From contig CAVQUX010000010.1 of the NCBI GenBank assembly GCA_963716925.1, positions 1-64,000 on the forward strand: 64,000 bases of DNA, written 5' to 3'. Positions 52,075 to 61,351 of this stretch are shown piece after piece. A program made the translations under genes and the position numbers. Source of the DNA: DAISKN01 sp963716925. GTDB lineage: Bacteria; Acidobacteriota; Vicinamibacteria; Marinacidobacterales; SMYC01. The notes under the pieces are model-generated. The model had not been told where the DNA came from, searched no databases, and saw only the letters and a program-made list of their open reading frames with translations. The stretch's first letter is position 1, and each line of letters begins with the position of its first letter.

Positions 52075-52623
52075 TCAGTCGAACGAGTAGACCAGCTTGC
52101 TCATGTCGTGGGGGTTCCCGTCGGGGTCGGCGCCGTATCCGGGGACGCGATACTCCTTGAACCCGAGAGGAGTCAAGACGTCGATCGCGTCCTGCTCGAG
52201 GTCAGAGATGAGCATGCAGGTCAGATGACGGAGTCCCCGGTCGCGCGCCGCGTCCATGAGGAGGTGCACCAGCAGGGCTCCGAGACCGACTCCGCGAAAA
52301 GCCGGGTCGATGAGCCATTTGATACGGCCTACCAGGCGCAGCGGACCGTTCTCGCGGCGATGAAGCGTGGCATCGGCGACGACGCGCGAGCGATCGAACG
52401 CGAGGAGCGGAAGCACGGTGTCGTAGTCGATGTTCTCGGCCCAGCTCTCGACGAGCGTCCGCTGCTCGATCCTGTCCCAGGCGAACCGCCGGATCTCCAC
52501 GGGAAGCCTCAGGAAGAACCGGTGGAGCTCCTCGGCGTCGTCCCGGCGGAACGGGCGAATGAGGACGCTCCGTCCGTCTCGAAGCGCCGCCTGTTCCGGA
52601 TAGCGATGGGGGTGGGTCGCCAT
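52075..52623 (-). CDS. GNAT family N-acetyltransferase
   Basis: A 182-residue acetyltransferase. N-terminal SVLIRPFRRDDAEELHRFFL, acetyl-CoA-binding motif A in DPAFRGVGLGALLVHLLMD, and the end LTPLGFKEYRVPGY. Its kind is often found as the acetyltransferase partner of acyl-CoA synthetases (protein lysine acetylation), and the divergent gene 90 bp away is a propionyl-CoA synthetase, so control of that enzyme by lysine acetylation is conceivable. Confidence 0.82.
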   Translation of the reverse strand: MATHPHRYPEQAALRDGRSVLIRPFRRDDAEELHRFFLRLPVEIRRFAWDRIEQRTLVESWAENIDYDTVLPLLAFDRSRVVADATLHRRENGPLRLVGRIKWLIDPAFRGVGLGALLVHLLMDAARDRGLRHLTCMLISDLEQDAIDVLTPLGFKEYRVPGYGADPDGNPHDMSKLVYSFD

Positions 52624-52714
52624 GCCCGGTACGATACCATGCTCGTGAGTTGGTATAGGATGCGGGAATGAAGCTCGGAGGCGCTTCAGAAGAAGAGAAG
52701 AAAGGTCCGGGCAA

Positions 52715-54610
52715 TTGAGCTACGCCTCGGTTTACCGGCGCTCCCTCGAAGACCCGGAGGGATTCTGGGGCGAGGCCGCTTCCGCACTCCACTGGTTCGC
52801 GCCCTGGACCCGGGTCCTGGACGATTCGAGGGCCCCGTTCCATCGTTGGTTCGAAGGCGGACGATTCAATACCTGCTACAACTGCCTCGACCGGCACGTC
52901 GAGAGCGGGCGGGGCGATCAAGCGGCGCTCATCTACGACAGCCCGGTCACAGATACCGTCCGCGCCTTCACCTACCGCGGGCTCAGGGACGAAGTGGCGC
53001 GCTTCGCCGGGGCCCTGCGCCGCCAGGGAGTAACCAAGGGAGATCGGGTACTCATCTACATGCCGATGGTGCCCGAGGCGGTGACGGCGATGCTCGCGGC
53101 CGCGCGGCTCGGCGCCGTGCACTCGGTGGTCTTCGGAGGCTTCGCGGCCCAGGAGCTCGCGGCGCGGATGGACGACGCGCGCCCCAAGCTCGTCGTCAGC
53201 GCGAGCTGCGGCATCGAAGGCCAGCGGATCGTCCCCTACAAGCCGCTTCTCGACGAGGCCATCTCGACCGCGAGCCACAAGCCGGCTCGGACCATCATCC
53301 TCCAGCGCCCTCAGCATCGCGCTGCGCTTCTCGCCGGACGGGATCTCGACTGGGAGGAGGCGGTCGCGGGAGCGCCTTCAGCGGACTGCGAGAGCCTCCT
53401 CGCGACCGATCCTCTTTACATTCTCTACACTTCGGGGACGACGGGGCAGCCCAAAGGAATCGTCCGGGACAACGGCGGCCACGCGGTCGCGCTGAAGTGG
53501 TCGATGAAACACATCTACGGGGTGGACCCGGGGGAAACGTACTGGGCGGCGTCCGATCTGGGCTGGACCGTCGGCCACTCCTACATCGTCTACGCCCCGC
53601 TGCTTCACGGTTGCACCACGGTGCTCTACGAAGGAAAGCCCGTGGGCACTCCCGACCCCGGCGCTTTCTGGCGGGTCATCGATCAGCACCGGGTCTCCGT
53701 ATTCTTCACCGCGCCCACCGCCTTCCGCGCGATCAAGAAGGAAGACCCGGAAGGCGCTCACCGGAAGCGCTACCCGATGCGCGGTTTCCGCTCGCTGTTT
53801 CTCGCAGGAGAGCGGTGCGACCCCGACACCCTTCGATGGGCGGAAGAGAAGCTGGGAATACCGGTCATCGATCACTACTGGCAGACGGAGACCGGCTGGC
53901 CCGTCGCCTCAAATTGCCTCGGGCTCGAGGCGTTTCCGGTGAAGCCGGGCTCCCCCGCGAAAGCGGTCCCCGGCTACGACGTTCGAGTCCTCGGAGACGA
54001 CGGAGTCGAGGCGAAAGACGGCGAAATGGGCAACCTCGTCATCAAGCTTCCGCTTCCACCGGGATGCGCTCCGACGCTCTGGGGCAACGACGAGGCGTTC
54101 CGTGCGAAGTACCTCGACCGCTTCCCCGGCTACTATCAGACGGCGGACGCCGGCTATCGCGACGAGGACGGCTACCTCTGGGTCATGAGCCGCACGGACG
54201 ACGTGATCAACGTCGCCGGGCACCGGCTCTCGACCGGGGCGATGGAAGAGGTCCTGGCCTCGCACCCCGACGTCGCCGAATGCGCCGTCATCGGGGTCGC
54301 CGACTCGTTGAAGGGCCAGGTGCCGCTCGGGCTGGTGGTCCTCAAATCCGGGGCCGAGCGCCCCGAAGCGCAGCTGGTGCCCGAGCTGGTGTCGCTCGTA
54401 CGCGAGAGCATCGGGCCCGTCGCGGTGTTCAAGCAAGCGGCGCTGGTGAAGCGCCTTCCCAAGACCCGGTCGGGGAAGGTCCTTCGGGGAACGATGCGCA
54501 AGATCGCAGACGGAGAGCCCTACAAAGTCCCGCCGACCATCGACGACCCCGCTGTCCTGGAAGAGATCGCGAGCGACCTCAAGCGCATCGGCTACCCCCC
54601 GAAGCCCTGA
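52715..54610 (+). CDS. Acyl-CoA synthetase, propionyl-CoA (PrpE) type
   Basis: A 631-residue AMP-forming acetyl/propionyl-CoA synthetase. TTG start at 52715 with AAAGG upstream. AMP motif YTSGTTGQPKG, A5 segment YWQTETGWPV, A8 hinge YLWVMSRTDDVINVAGHRLS, and the A10 Lys in KTRSGKVLRGTMRK, the site of regulatory acylation. Closer to PrpE than to Acs from the N-terminal WFEGGRFNTCYNCLDRHV. A GNAT gene is divergent upstream. Confidence 0.9.
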   Translation: MSYASVYRRSLEDPEGFWGEAASALHWFAPWTRVLDDSRAPFHRWFEGGRFNTCYNCLDRHVESGRGDQAALIYDSPVTDTVRAFTYRGLRDEVARFAGALRRQGVTKGDRVLIYMPMVPEAVTAMLAAARLGAVHSVVFGGFAAQELAARMDDARPKLVVSASCGIEGQRIVPYKPLLDEAISTASHKPARTIILQRPQHRAALLAGRDLDWEEAVAGAPSADCESLLATDPLYILYTSGTTGQPKGIVRDNGGHAVALKWSMKHIYGVDPGETYWAASDLGWTVGHSYIVYAPLLHGCTTVLYEGKPVGTPDPGAFWRVIDQHRVSVFFTAPTAFRAIKKEDPEGAHRKRYPMRGFRSLFLAGERCDPDTLRWAEEKLGIPVIDHYWQTETGWPVASNCLGLEAFPVKPGSPAKAVPGYDVRVLGDDGVEAKDGEMGNLVIKLPLPPGCAPTLWGNDEAFRAKYLDRFPGYYQTADAGYRDEDGYLWVMSRTDDVINVAGHRLSTGAMEEVLASHPDVAECAVIGVADSLKGQVPLGLVVLKSGAERPEAQLVPELVSLVRESIGPVAVFKQAALVKRLPKTRSGKVLRGTMRKIADGEPYKVPPTIDDPAVLEEIASDLKRIGYPPKP

Positions 54611-54631
54611 CGCGCCTTCTGTTCTTCCCCG

Positions 54632-55375
54632 TCAAGTCCCCAGGAACTTCGGCTTCCGCTTCTCACGAAACGCGGCGATTCCCTCGCGGGCGTCCCGGCT
54701 CGCGAAGATGGTCTCCGGCTCCCGCCGGAAACGGGCGGCGTTCTCGAGAGGGCCCTTGGGGATCATCTCCCTGGCCCAGCGCTTGAGCATTCCCAGGACC
54801 AGGGGGGCGTTCTCCGCGATGCGCCTCCCGTAGTCCACGGCGGTCTCCATGAGCTTCTCCCGCGGTACCACCTTGTTCACGAGGCCGACTTCATAGGCCC
54901 TCTGCGCCGAGATGGGCTCCCCGGTCAGCATGAGCTCCATCGCGATCTTGTGGGGGATGCGCGCGACGAGAGAGCTCGCGCTCCCGATCGCGATTCCCAC
55001 CTTCGCTTCGGGAAAGGCGAACTCGGTATCGTCGCTGGCGACGCAGATGTCCGAGAACTGCACCAGTCCGATTCCTCCGCCGAGGCAGTGGCCGAAAACC
55101 GCGGCGATGACGGGCTTCTCCACCTCGACGATATGGCCAGGGATGGCGCGCCAGACCTCGAGAGACGGGCTCTTGAGATCCGCCCCGACGCAGAACGCGC
55201 GATCGCCGGCGCCGGTCAGGATCGCCACACGGTCCTCGCTGTTGTTGAAGCGCCGCCAGGTGGCCTCGAGGGCTCCCCACATGTCGTCGTCCATGGCGTT
55301 GAGAACCTCTGGCCGATTCAAGGTAATGACGGCGATGTTGTCCTTGGACTCGTAAAGAACGACGTTCGTAGACAC
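54632..55375 (-). CDS. Enoyl-CoA hydratase/isomerase family protein
   Basis: A 247-residue crotonase. The oxyanion hole is formed by GDRAFCVGADL and HCLGGGIGLV, and catalytic Glu lies in FPEAKVGIAIG. The second active-site acidic residue is less clear, so the precise reaction (hydratase or isomerase) is open. Convergent with the PrpE-like gene, fitting a fatty-acid or propionate context. Confidence 0.87.
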   Translation of the reverse strand: MSTNVVLYESKDNIAVITLNRPEVLNAMDDDMWGALEATWRRFNNSEDRVAILTGAGDRAFCVGADLKSPSLEVWRAIPGHIVEVEKPVIAAVFGHCLGGGIGLVQFSDICVASDDTEFAFPEAKVGIAIGSASSLVARIPHKIAMELMLTGEPISAQRAYEVGLVNKVVPREKLMETAVDYGRRIAENAPLVLGMLKRWAREMIPKGPLENAARFRREPETIFASRDAREGIAAFREKRKPKFLGT

Positions 55376-55475
55376 GCGGCTCCTCCAGGTGGGTGGGTTC
55401 GGTGCCCATGATAGTGAGCCGCGATCCCCGCGGCAACCGGGGAGTCAGGGGACCTTCTCGTGGTATGTTCGCTCC

Positions 55476-56225
55476 ATGGAAGCGCCCAACGCTCCGGCGG
55501 CCGCGTCCGACGAGGGACGGTTTCTCGCCGGCCCCGAGAGCCGCCTCGCGGAGCTGGCGCGGCTCAATCGCATCGCGTTCGAGTTCCTGCGTGGATTCCG
55601 CAAGCTCCATTTCGTCGGGCCCTGCGTCACCGTCTTCGGGTCGGCCCGGTTCAAGGAGGACCACCGCTATTACGCTCTGGCCCGCGAGGTGGGGCGGAGG
55701 CTCGCGCGCTACGGCTTCACCGTCATGACCGGCGGCGGGCCGGGAATCATGGAGGCGGCGAACCGCGGCGCGAAAGAGGGCGGCGGCCGCTCGATCGGTT
55801 GCAACATCACGCTTCCGCACGAGCAGAGGTCGAATCCGTATCTGGACCTCACGGTGGAGTTTCGGTATTTCTTCGTCCGCAAGGTCATGCTGGCGAAGTA
55901 CTCGTACGCGTTCGTCGCGCTTCCCGGGGGCTTCGGAACCATGGACGAGATCTTCGAGGCGGCGACTCTGATCCAGACGGGAAAGATGAAGGACTTCCCG
56001 GTGGTGCTCATGGGCAGCGACTATTGGGCGCCGCTCCTGGACTTTCTGCGAAATACCATGCTTCCGGCGGGCACGATCGCGCCCGAGGACCTCGACCGCA
56101 TCTTCGTCACCGACTCGAGCGAGGAGGCGGCGGCGACGATCTTCAGCGCCGCTACCACGAAGTTCGGGCTCCGCTGGGAGCGCAAGGCGAAATGGATACT
56201 TGGAGAAAGGCAGGTCTCCTCATGA
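55476..56225 (+). CDS. LOG family protein
   Basis: A 249-residue Rossmann-fold protein of the LOG family (TIGR00730), ATG at 55476. The signature PGGFGTMDEIFE and the upstream GGGPGIMEAANRGA are both present. Some members are cytokinin-activating nucleotide phosphoribohydrolases; others are nucleotide 5'-monophosphate nucleosidases. The stop overlaps the hydrolase ATG (ATGA), so they form an operon. Confidence 0.9.
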   Translation: MEAPNAPAAASDEGRFLAGPESRLAELARLNRIAFEFLRGFRKLHFVGPCVTVFGSARFKEDHRYYALAREVGRRLARYGFTVMTGGGPGIMEAANRGAKEGGGRSIGCNITLPHEQRSNPYLDLTVEFRYFFVRKVMLAKYSYAFVALPGGFGTMDEIFEAATLIQTGKMKDFPVVLMGSDYWAPLLDFLRNTMLPAGTIAPEDLDRIFVTDSSEEAAATIFSAATTKFGLRWERKAKWILGERQVSS

Positions 56226-58243
56226 GACTCACCGCAATCGCAGTCCTTCTCGTCGGCCTTCTGAACGGGGCCGATGCGGGAGCCGAGGTCGTCCGCGTCG
56301 ACGTCGAGCAAAGGCGGGACGTTCTCGCGGGCAGGACCTTCGGCCTCGCTGGCGCCTACGAGATCCTCTCGGGCCGCATTCATTTTGCCCTCGATCCCGG
56401 GCTCGATCCGAACCGGAGAGTCGCCGACATCGACAAGGCTCCGCTCGACGAGGGCGGCCGCGTCAGCCACTCCGCCGACTTCTATCTCGTGAAGCCCAAG
56501 AGGCCCGAGAAAGGAAACGGGACGCTTCTCCTCGAAGTCGGAAACCGGGGAGGCAAGGGACTGCTTTCGTTCTTCAACCTCGCCTCGGGCAGCCTCGACC
56601 CTTCCGACGAGGAGAATTTCGGCGATGGTTTCCTCCTGGAGCGGGGCTTCAGCCTCCTCTGGGTGGGCTGGCAATGGGACACGCCGAAGCGCCCCGGAAT
56701 CATGCGCATGTACCCTCCCGTCGCCACAGAGGGCGGAAAACCCCTCCGGGGTCTCGTCCGGAGCGACTTCGTCCCCGTTGAGCCGGAGACGGACCACTCG
56801 CTCGCCGATCGGGACCACCTTCCCTACCCCGTCTCCGACCCGGATGCCGCGGAGAACGTGATGACCGTCCGCGACGATGTCGAGGGTGAGAGGCGCATCC
56901 TCCCGCGCTCGAAGTGGAAGTTCGCGCGCGTCGAGAACGGCAAAGTCGTCCTCGACTCCGGCCGGGTATATCTCGAAGGAGGCTTCGAGCCCCGCAAGAT
57001 CTACGAAGTGGTGTACGTCTCCGAGAATCCGCCGCTCGTCGGGCTCGGCCCCGCGGGAATCCGCGACGCCGTCTCGCGCCTCAAGAACGAGGGGGCGAAG
57101 GAGCTCGGCATCGGTGAGGGCGACATCGACCGCGCCATCGCCTTCGGGATCTCGCAGAGCGGGCGATTCCTGCGCACGTTCCTCTACTATGGGTTCAACG
57201 AGGACGAGTCGCGGCGCCGCGTCTTCGACGGAGTCATCGCCCACGTGGCCGGAGGAGGACGAGGGAGCTTCAACCACCGGTTCGCGCAGGCCTCGCGCGA
57301 CGGGCATCCGTACATCAACTTCTTCTATCCCACCGACATCTTTCCCTTCACCGACCTCGAGCAGGTCGACGGGAAGACCGGAGCCCGGGACGGAATTCTC
57401 GCCCGGCAGAAACCCGAGCACCAGCCGAAGATCTTCTACACCAACTCCTCGTACGAGTACTGGGGTCGCGCGGCGTCGCTCATCCACACCAGCATCGACG
57501 GCCTGGAGGACGCGAAGATTCCCGAGAACGTCCGCGTCTACCACTTCGCGGGCTCCCAGCACGGTCCGGCGAAATTCCCCCCCGAGAAAACCCTCGGCCA
57601 GCAACGGAGCAACCCGATGGACTTCCGCTGGTCGATGCGGGCGCTACTCGCATCGATGGACTCCTGGATCCGCCAGGAGGAGGCGCCGCCCGAGAGCCGC
57701 TACGCGCGGGTCGAGGAGAAGAGTCTGGTGAGACCCGAGGAGCTGGGTTTCCCCGACCTCCCCGGCGTGAAGACGAGCTCGCGCGTGCACCGGGCGTATC
57801 GAGCGGACTACGGCCAGAAGTTCCGGAGCGAAGGTATCGTCACCCAGGAGCCCCCGAGAATCGACGGCTCCTATCCCCTCCTCGTGCCGGCGGTCGACGA
57901 GGATGGAAACGAGAGAGCGGGAATCCGACTCCCGGAGCTCGCGGCGCCCCTCGCCACCTACACCGGCTGGAACCTCTTCAACTCCCAGTCGGGTCCCGAG
58001 GACGTGCTTTCGAGTATGCAGGGCTCGTACATTCCCTTCGCCCGCGACGAAGGGGAGAGAAAACTCACGGGAGATCCGCGGCCCTCGATCGCCGAGCGCT
58101 ACCCGAGCCGCGAGCACTACCTGGGCCTGGTGGCCGAGGCGGCGATCGATCTAATCCGTGAGCGGTATCTCCTCGCCGAGGACCTGCCGGGAATCCTGGA
58201 GTCCGCGGCGCGGCATTGGGACTACCGCGCTCGAGCGAATTGA
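56222..58243 (+). CDS. Exported alpha/beta-hydrolase-domain protein
   Basis: A 673-residue protein. The signal peptide (LTAIAVLLVGLLNGADAGA) precedes a large domain of the Abhydrolase_10 kind: GTLLLEVGNRGGKGLLSFFN, then RAIAFGISQSGRFLRTFLYY with the nucleophile Ser in GISQSG, and AGSQHGPAKFPP with a candidate catalytic His. The substrate is unknown; family members hydrolyse esters. ATGA overlap with the LOG gene. It ends just before a strong bidirectional hairpin. Confidence 0.8.
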   Translation: MRLTAIAVLLVGLLNGADAGAEVVRVDVEQRRDVLAGRTFGLAGAYEILSGRIHFALDPGLDPNRRVADIDKAPLDEGGRVSHSADFYLVKPKRPEKGNGTLLLEVGNRGGKGLLSFFNLASGSLDPSDEENFGDGFLLERGFSLLWVGWQWDTPKRPGIMRMYPPVATEGGKPLRGLVRSDFVPVEPETDHSLADRDHLPYPVSDPDAAENVMTVRDDVEGERRILPRSKWKFARVENGKVVLDSGRVYLEGGFEPRKIYEVVYVSENPPLVGLGPAGIRDAVSRLKNEGAKELGIGEGDIDRAIAFGISQSGRFLRTFLYYGFNEDESRRRVFDGVIAHVAGGGRGSFNHRFAQASRDGHPYINFFYPTDIFPFTDLEQVDGKTGARDGILARQKPEHQPKIFYTNSSYEYWGRAASLIHTSIDGLEDAKIPENVRVYHFAGSQHGPAKFPPEKTLGQQRSNPMDFRWSMRALLASMDSWIRQEEAPPESRYARVEEKSLVRPEELGFPDLPGVKTSSRVHRAYRADYGQKFRSEGIVTQEPPRIDGSYPLLVPAVDEDGNERAGIRLPELAAPLATYTGWNLFNSQSGPEDVLSSMQGSYIPFARDEGERKLTGDPRPSIAERYPSREHYLGLVAEAAIDLIRERYLLAEDLPGILESAARHWDYRARAN

Positions 58244-58289
58244 GGGGGCCCGCCTCCGCCCATCGGGCTTCGGCGAGGCGAGCCCCCCT
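58244..58289. terminator. Bidirectional hairpin between convergent genes
   Basis: GGGGGCCCGCCTCCGCC (58244-58260) pairs with GGCGAGGCGAGCCCCC (58272-58287) with one mismatch and one bulge. It lies exactly between the hydrolase stop and the receptor stop (58306). TT follows on the plus strand, AA precedes on the other; a weak T-run but a very stable stem. Confidence 0.7.
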
Positions 58290-58305
58290 TTGAAGAAAAG
58301 GCGAG

Positions 58306-61149
58306 CTAGAACGTCCAGCGGGCGCCCAGGCGCATCACTCGGGGCCCGTATACGTTCAGCGGATCCTGGAAGGCGGCGGTGTTCACGTTGAAGTTCGTCA
58401 CCACGTTGGCGTTGAGCAGGTTGAAGACATCGAAGATGAACTCCACGCGGTTGCGGCCGAAGACGAAGAACTTGCTCGCCCGGAAGTCGATATTGTTGAT
58501 GGAGGGGAAGCGGTAGCTCTCCCTCGGCTCGGCGAAGATCGTCACCTGACCCTGGTTGAACGAGTTCCCGTTCGCGTCCGTGGTGAGCGTCAGAATGCGG
58601 CCGTAGGGAGTTCCCGTCTGGTATTTGTAGGTCCCGGCCAGCAGCACGTCCCAACGCGGAATCTCATAGCTTCCAACGAACTTGATCTGCTGGGTCCGGT
58701 CGAAGAAGTCCGATTCCCCGTTGTTGTTGATGCCGCCGTTCGGGCTGAGATAGGCGGCGGTGCCGCCAGGTGAGAACCCGATGCCTCCCGCCCCTTCTTC
58801 TTCACCCCCGTACTCGCCGTTGACGATCGCGGTCCTCTCGAGCGTCGAATGGCTGACCGCGTAGGAGCCCAGGAACTGCCAAGCGTCGAGGAACCTCTTC
58901 TGCAGAACGATCTCGAGGCCCGTGAAGTCGCCGTCGAATCCCGCGGGGTTGGTCTCGGTCAGCTGATCCGAGAATCCCGGCCTCCGATTGAAGACGTCGA
59001 TCGTCTGGTCGTCCCCGGTTCCCGCGGCCCCGTCCGGGCCCGGATCCAGAGCCGGAACCGACACCCAGCCGGTATCGTCCGGGGCGCCGGTATTGACCAG
59101 CGCTACGAGATCCGTTTTCTTCCGGTACGCGAAGTTGACCGAGAGCCGGGTCTGCTGGGGGAGCTCGTTCTCGACACCCACGATGAACTCGTCCGTCTTC
59201 GGCTGCTTCAGGTCGGGATCGACCTGGTTCGTGTTCCCACCCGTCTGGGACAGGAACTCGCCGGTTTCATTCGGCTGGAAGAGAGTGTCGCCGTTGGTAT
59301 CGTTCCACACGCGATACTGCGCGGCGCTCCCGTTCTGGTTCACGACGCCGATGAATCCTGTGCTGATCACGTGGTGATAGCGACCGTAGGCGACTTTCAG
59401 CGCGTGTTTGCCTTCTCCGGTGAGGTCGAAGACGACTCCGGCGCGCGGCGCGAAGCTGTTCCAGCTGATGACGTCCTGCTGGGCGAAATCCTGCTCGGGG
59501 AACCAGGGTCCCGCAAAACCACCCTGGGCCGGTGTGAACCCCCGGGTCGCCGAGAAACGCAGTCCCAGGTTCACCGTGGTCCGGTCGTTCAACGTCCAGC
59601 TGTCCTGGCCGAAGAAGTTCCACTCGTGGAACCGGTTCTGGAAAGCGAACTGGCTCTTTCTCAAATCGACGAAGGAAGGGACACCGTCGACGGTATAGGT
59701 CGTGACGTCGTCCACGTAGAACTCCGTGGACTCTTCCCCCGCGTTCTGGTACTCGAGGCCGAATTTGAACTGGTGATTTCCGTTCCAGTCGCTCACGAAT
59801 CGCGTCGCCGATCCGTTGATCGAGAGCCGGTCCCGGTTCTGGTCGAAGTACCCGAAGGCCTGAGCTCGCGCGTACTCTCCCGTCGAGAGGTCGTAGTTTC
59901 CCGCTTCGGTGGCGTCCTCTTGAGGAAGGAGCGGGAAGACGATGGCGGAGTAGCTCACGCGGGCATCCAGCAGCGTGTCGTCGCTGATCGTCGAGTGCCA
60001 GGTGCCCTGGGCGATGTCGAATACGTCGTCCTCGATCCAGGTGGTCGAGGGAACGAAGAATCCGTTCTCGGTTCCCCGCCGAGGCTTGAGGTACGTCTGC
60101 CGGGTGAAGAGCCCGGTGACCTGATTGCGCTCGTTGATCTGGTACGTGACACTGCCGAGGCCGCTGAAGATGTCGGTGTCCTCCCCGAGCGGGAAATTCA
60201 CCACGTTTCGGTGGATGCGCCAGTCACGCCAGCTCGTGTAGAAGCGGAGCTTGTCCTTGACGATCGGGCCGCCGAGCTGCGCGTTGAAGTCGCTGAAAAG
60301 GTTGATGGAGCTTCCCCGTGTCACGCCTTCGTCCATGAGCTCCTGATCGATGTTGTCGCTCGAGAAGCTTTCGTTCTCGTAGTAATACGACGCGCCACCC
60401 TGGTAAGTGTCGCCTCCGGTCTTGATGACCACGTTGAGATAGACGCCCGGGGTCCCGATCTCCGCGGCGTGTGAGCCCGTCGAGACCTGCACCTCTTCGA
60501 AGCTGTCGTAGTCGAAGTAGTACATGGTGGCGCCCGTCGCCGCCGGGTCGGTGGTGACGACGCCGTTCATGCTGTAGGTATTCTGGTGCCAGGTGGTCCC
60601 CTTGGAGGAGAAGACCGCCTGGAGCCCGCCCTCGGATCCGCCGACGTCCTCGCGGTTCAAGACCAGCTGAGGGGCCTGGGTCTGGAGGATTGCCCAGACG
60701 TCTCTTGCCGTCGGGATCTCCTGAAGGAGCGCCTGATCGAGGTTCGTCGACACGTTCGTGCTTCGGACGTCGACCGCGGGCGTTTCTCCGACGACGGTCA
60801 CCGTCTCCTGGACGCCGGCGACGTCGAGGCTCACCTCGAGAGTGGTGGTTCTTCCGACGGAGACGATGACGCCCTGTCGGACGAGCGTCTGGAAGCCCTG
60901 GATGGCGTACGTGACCTCATACGTTCCCGGCGGCAGGTTCACGAAGGTGTAGCTTCCGCGGGCATCCGTGGTCTGAAGCTGCGAAGTGATGAGAAGAGGG
61001 CCGGCGACGGTCACGCTGACGCCGGGCAGCACCGCCCCGGTGTTATCGACGACCCGGCCGTCGATACTCCCCCTCTGGGTCTGCGCGAACGCTGAGCCGA
61101 ATCCCAGTGCGAGAACCAAGAATGAGGTAGCCGAGAGCTCTTTGAACAT
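58306..61149 (-). CDS. Oar-like TonB-dependent outer-membrane receptor
   Basis: A 947-residue protein. Signal peptide (TSFLVLALGFGSAFAQ), an N-terminal carboxypeptidase-regulatory-like Ig domain (SIDGRVVDNTGAVLPGVSVT, then GSYTFVNLPPGTYEVTYA), a plug (ETVTVVGETPAVDVRSTNV, then IPTARDVWAIL) and a long beta barrel ending in aromatic RWTF, as expected for an outer-membrane protein. This Oar/Cna-B-type architecture is hugely expanded in Acidobacteriota. Cargo unknown (protein fragments, glycans or siderophores). It could be energised by the TolA/TonB-like protein. No clear TonB box. Confidence 0.9.
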   Translation of the reverse strand: MFKELSATSFLVLALGFGSAFAQTQRGSIDGRVVDNTGAVLPGVSVTVAGPLLITSQLQTTDARGSYTFVNLPPGTYEVTYAIQGFQTLVRQGVIVSVGRTTTLEVSLDVAGVQETVTVVGETPAVDVRSTNVSTNLDQALLQEIPTARDVWAILQTQAPQLVLNREDVGGSEGGLQAVFSSKGTTWHQNTYSMNGVVTTDPAATGATMYYFDYDSFEEVQVSTGSHAAEIGTPGVYLNVVIKTGGDTYQGGASYYYENESFSSDNIDQELMDEGVTRGSSINLFSDFNAQLGGPIVKDKLRFYTSWRDWRIHRNVVNFPLGEDTDIFSGLGSVTYQINERNQVTGLFTRQTYLKPRRGTENGFFVPSTTWIEDDVFDIAQGTWHSTISDDTLLDARVSYSAIVFPLLPQEDATEAGNYDLSTGEYARAQAFGYFDQNRDRLSINGSATRFVSDWNGNHQFKFGLEYQNAGEESTEFYVDDVTTYTVDGVPSFVDLRKSQFAFQNRFHEWNFFGQDSWTLNDRTTVNLGLRFSATRGFTPAQGGFAGPWFPEQDFAQQDVISWNSFAPRAGVVFDLTGEGKHALKVAYGRYHHVISTGFIGVVNQNGSAAQYRVWNDTNGDTLFQPNETGEFLSQTGGNTNQVDPDLKQPKTDEFIVGVENELPQQTRLSVNFAYRKKTDLVALVNTGAPDDTGWVSVPALDPGPDGAAGTGDDQTIDVFNRRPGFSDQLTETNPAGFDGDFTGLEIVLQKRFLDAWQFLGSYAVSHSTLERTAIVNGEYGGEEEGAGGIGFSPGGTAAYLSPNGGINNNGESDFFDRTQQIKFVGSYEIPRWDVLLAGTYKYQTGTPYGRILTLTTDANGNSFNQGQVTIFAEPRESYRFPSINNIDFRASKFFVFGRNRVEFIFDVFNLLNANVVTNFNVNTAAFQDPLNVYGPRVMRLGARWTF

Positions 61150-61351
61150 GAAACCTCCTGTGAGATCTCAGGTGCAGTCTCCGTGCCATCTCAGAGCGGG
61201 CGGGTCCAAGATGTAACTACCTGTTACGGCTGGACTTACCTTGGTAAGCTGAATCCCGCGCCGCTGCGCAAATTCAAATTTTCGGAAGGCGATACGAGTT
61301 CTCGTACCTGCCGCCAGCGGCTCGTGCGGTGATAGCATCTCTCGCAAAGCG
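61150..61351. other. Intergenic region upstream of divergent receptor and acyl-CoA ligase genes
   Basis: About 200 bp. It contains an AT-rich patch (GTAACTACCTGTTACGGC and ACTTACCTTGGTAAGCTG around 61214-61252) with GTAAC/GTTAC and CTTACC/GGTAAG inverted elements that could bind a regulator. No well-matched sigma-70 promoter was seen. Confidence 0.4.
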
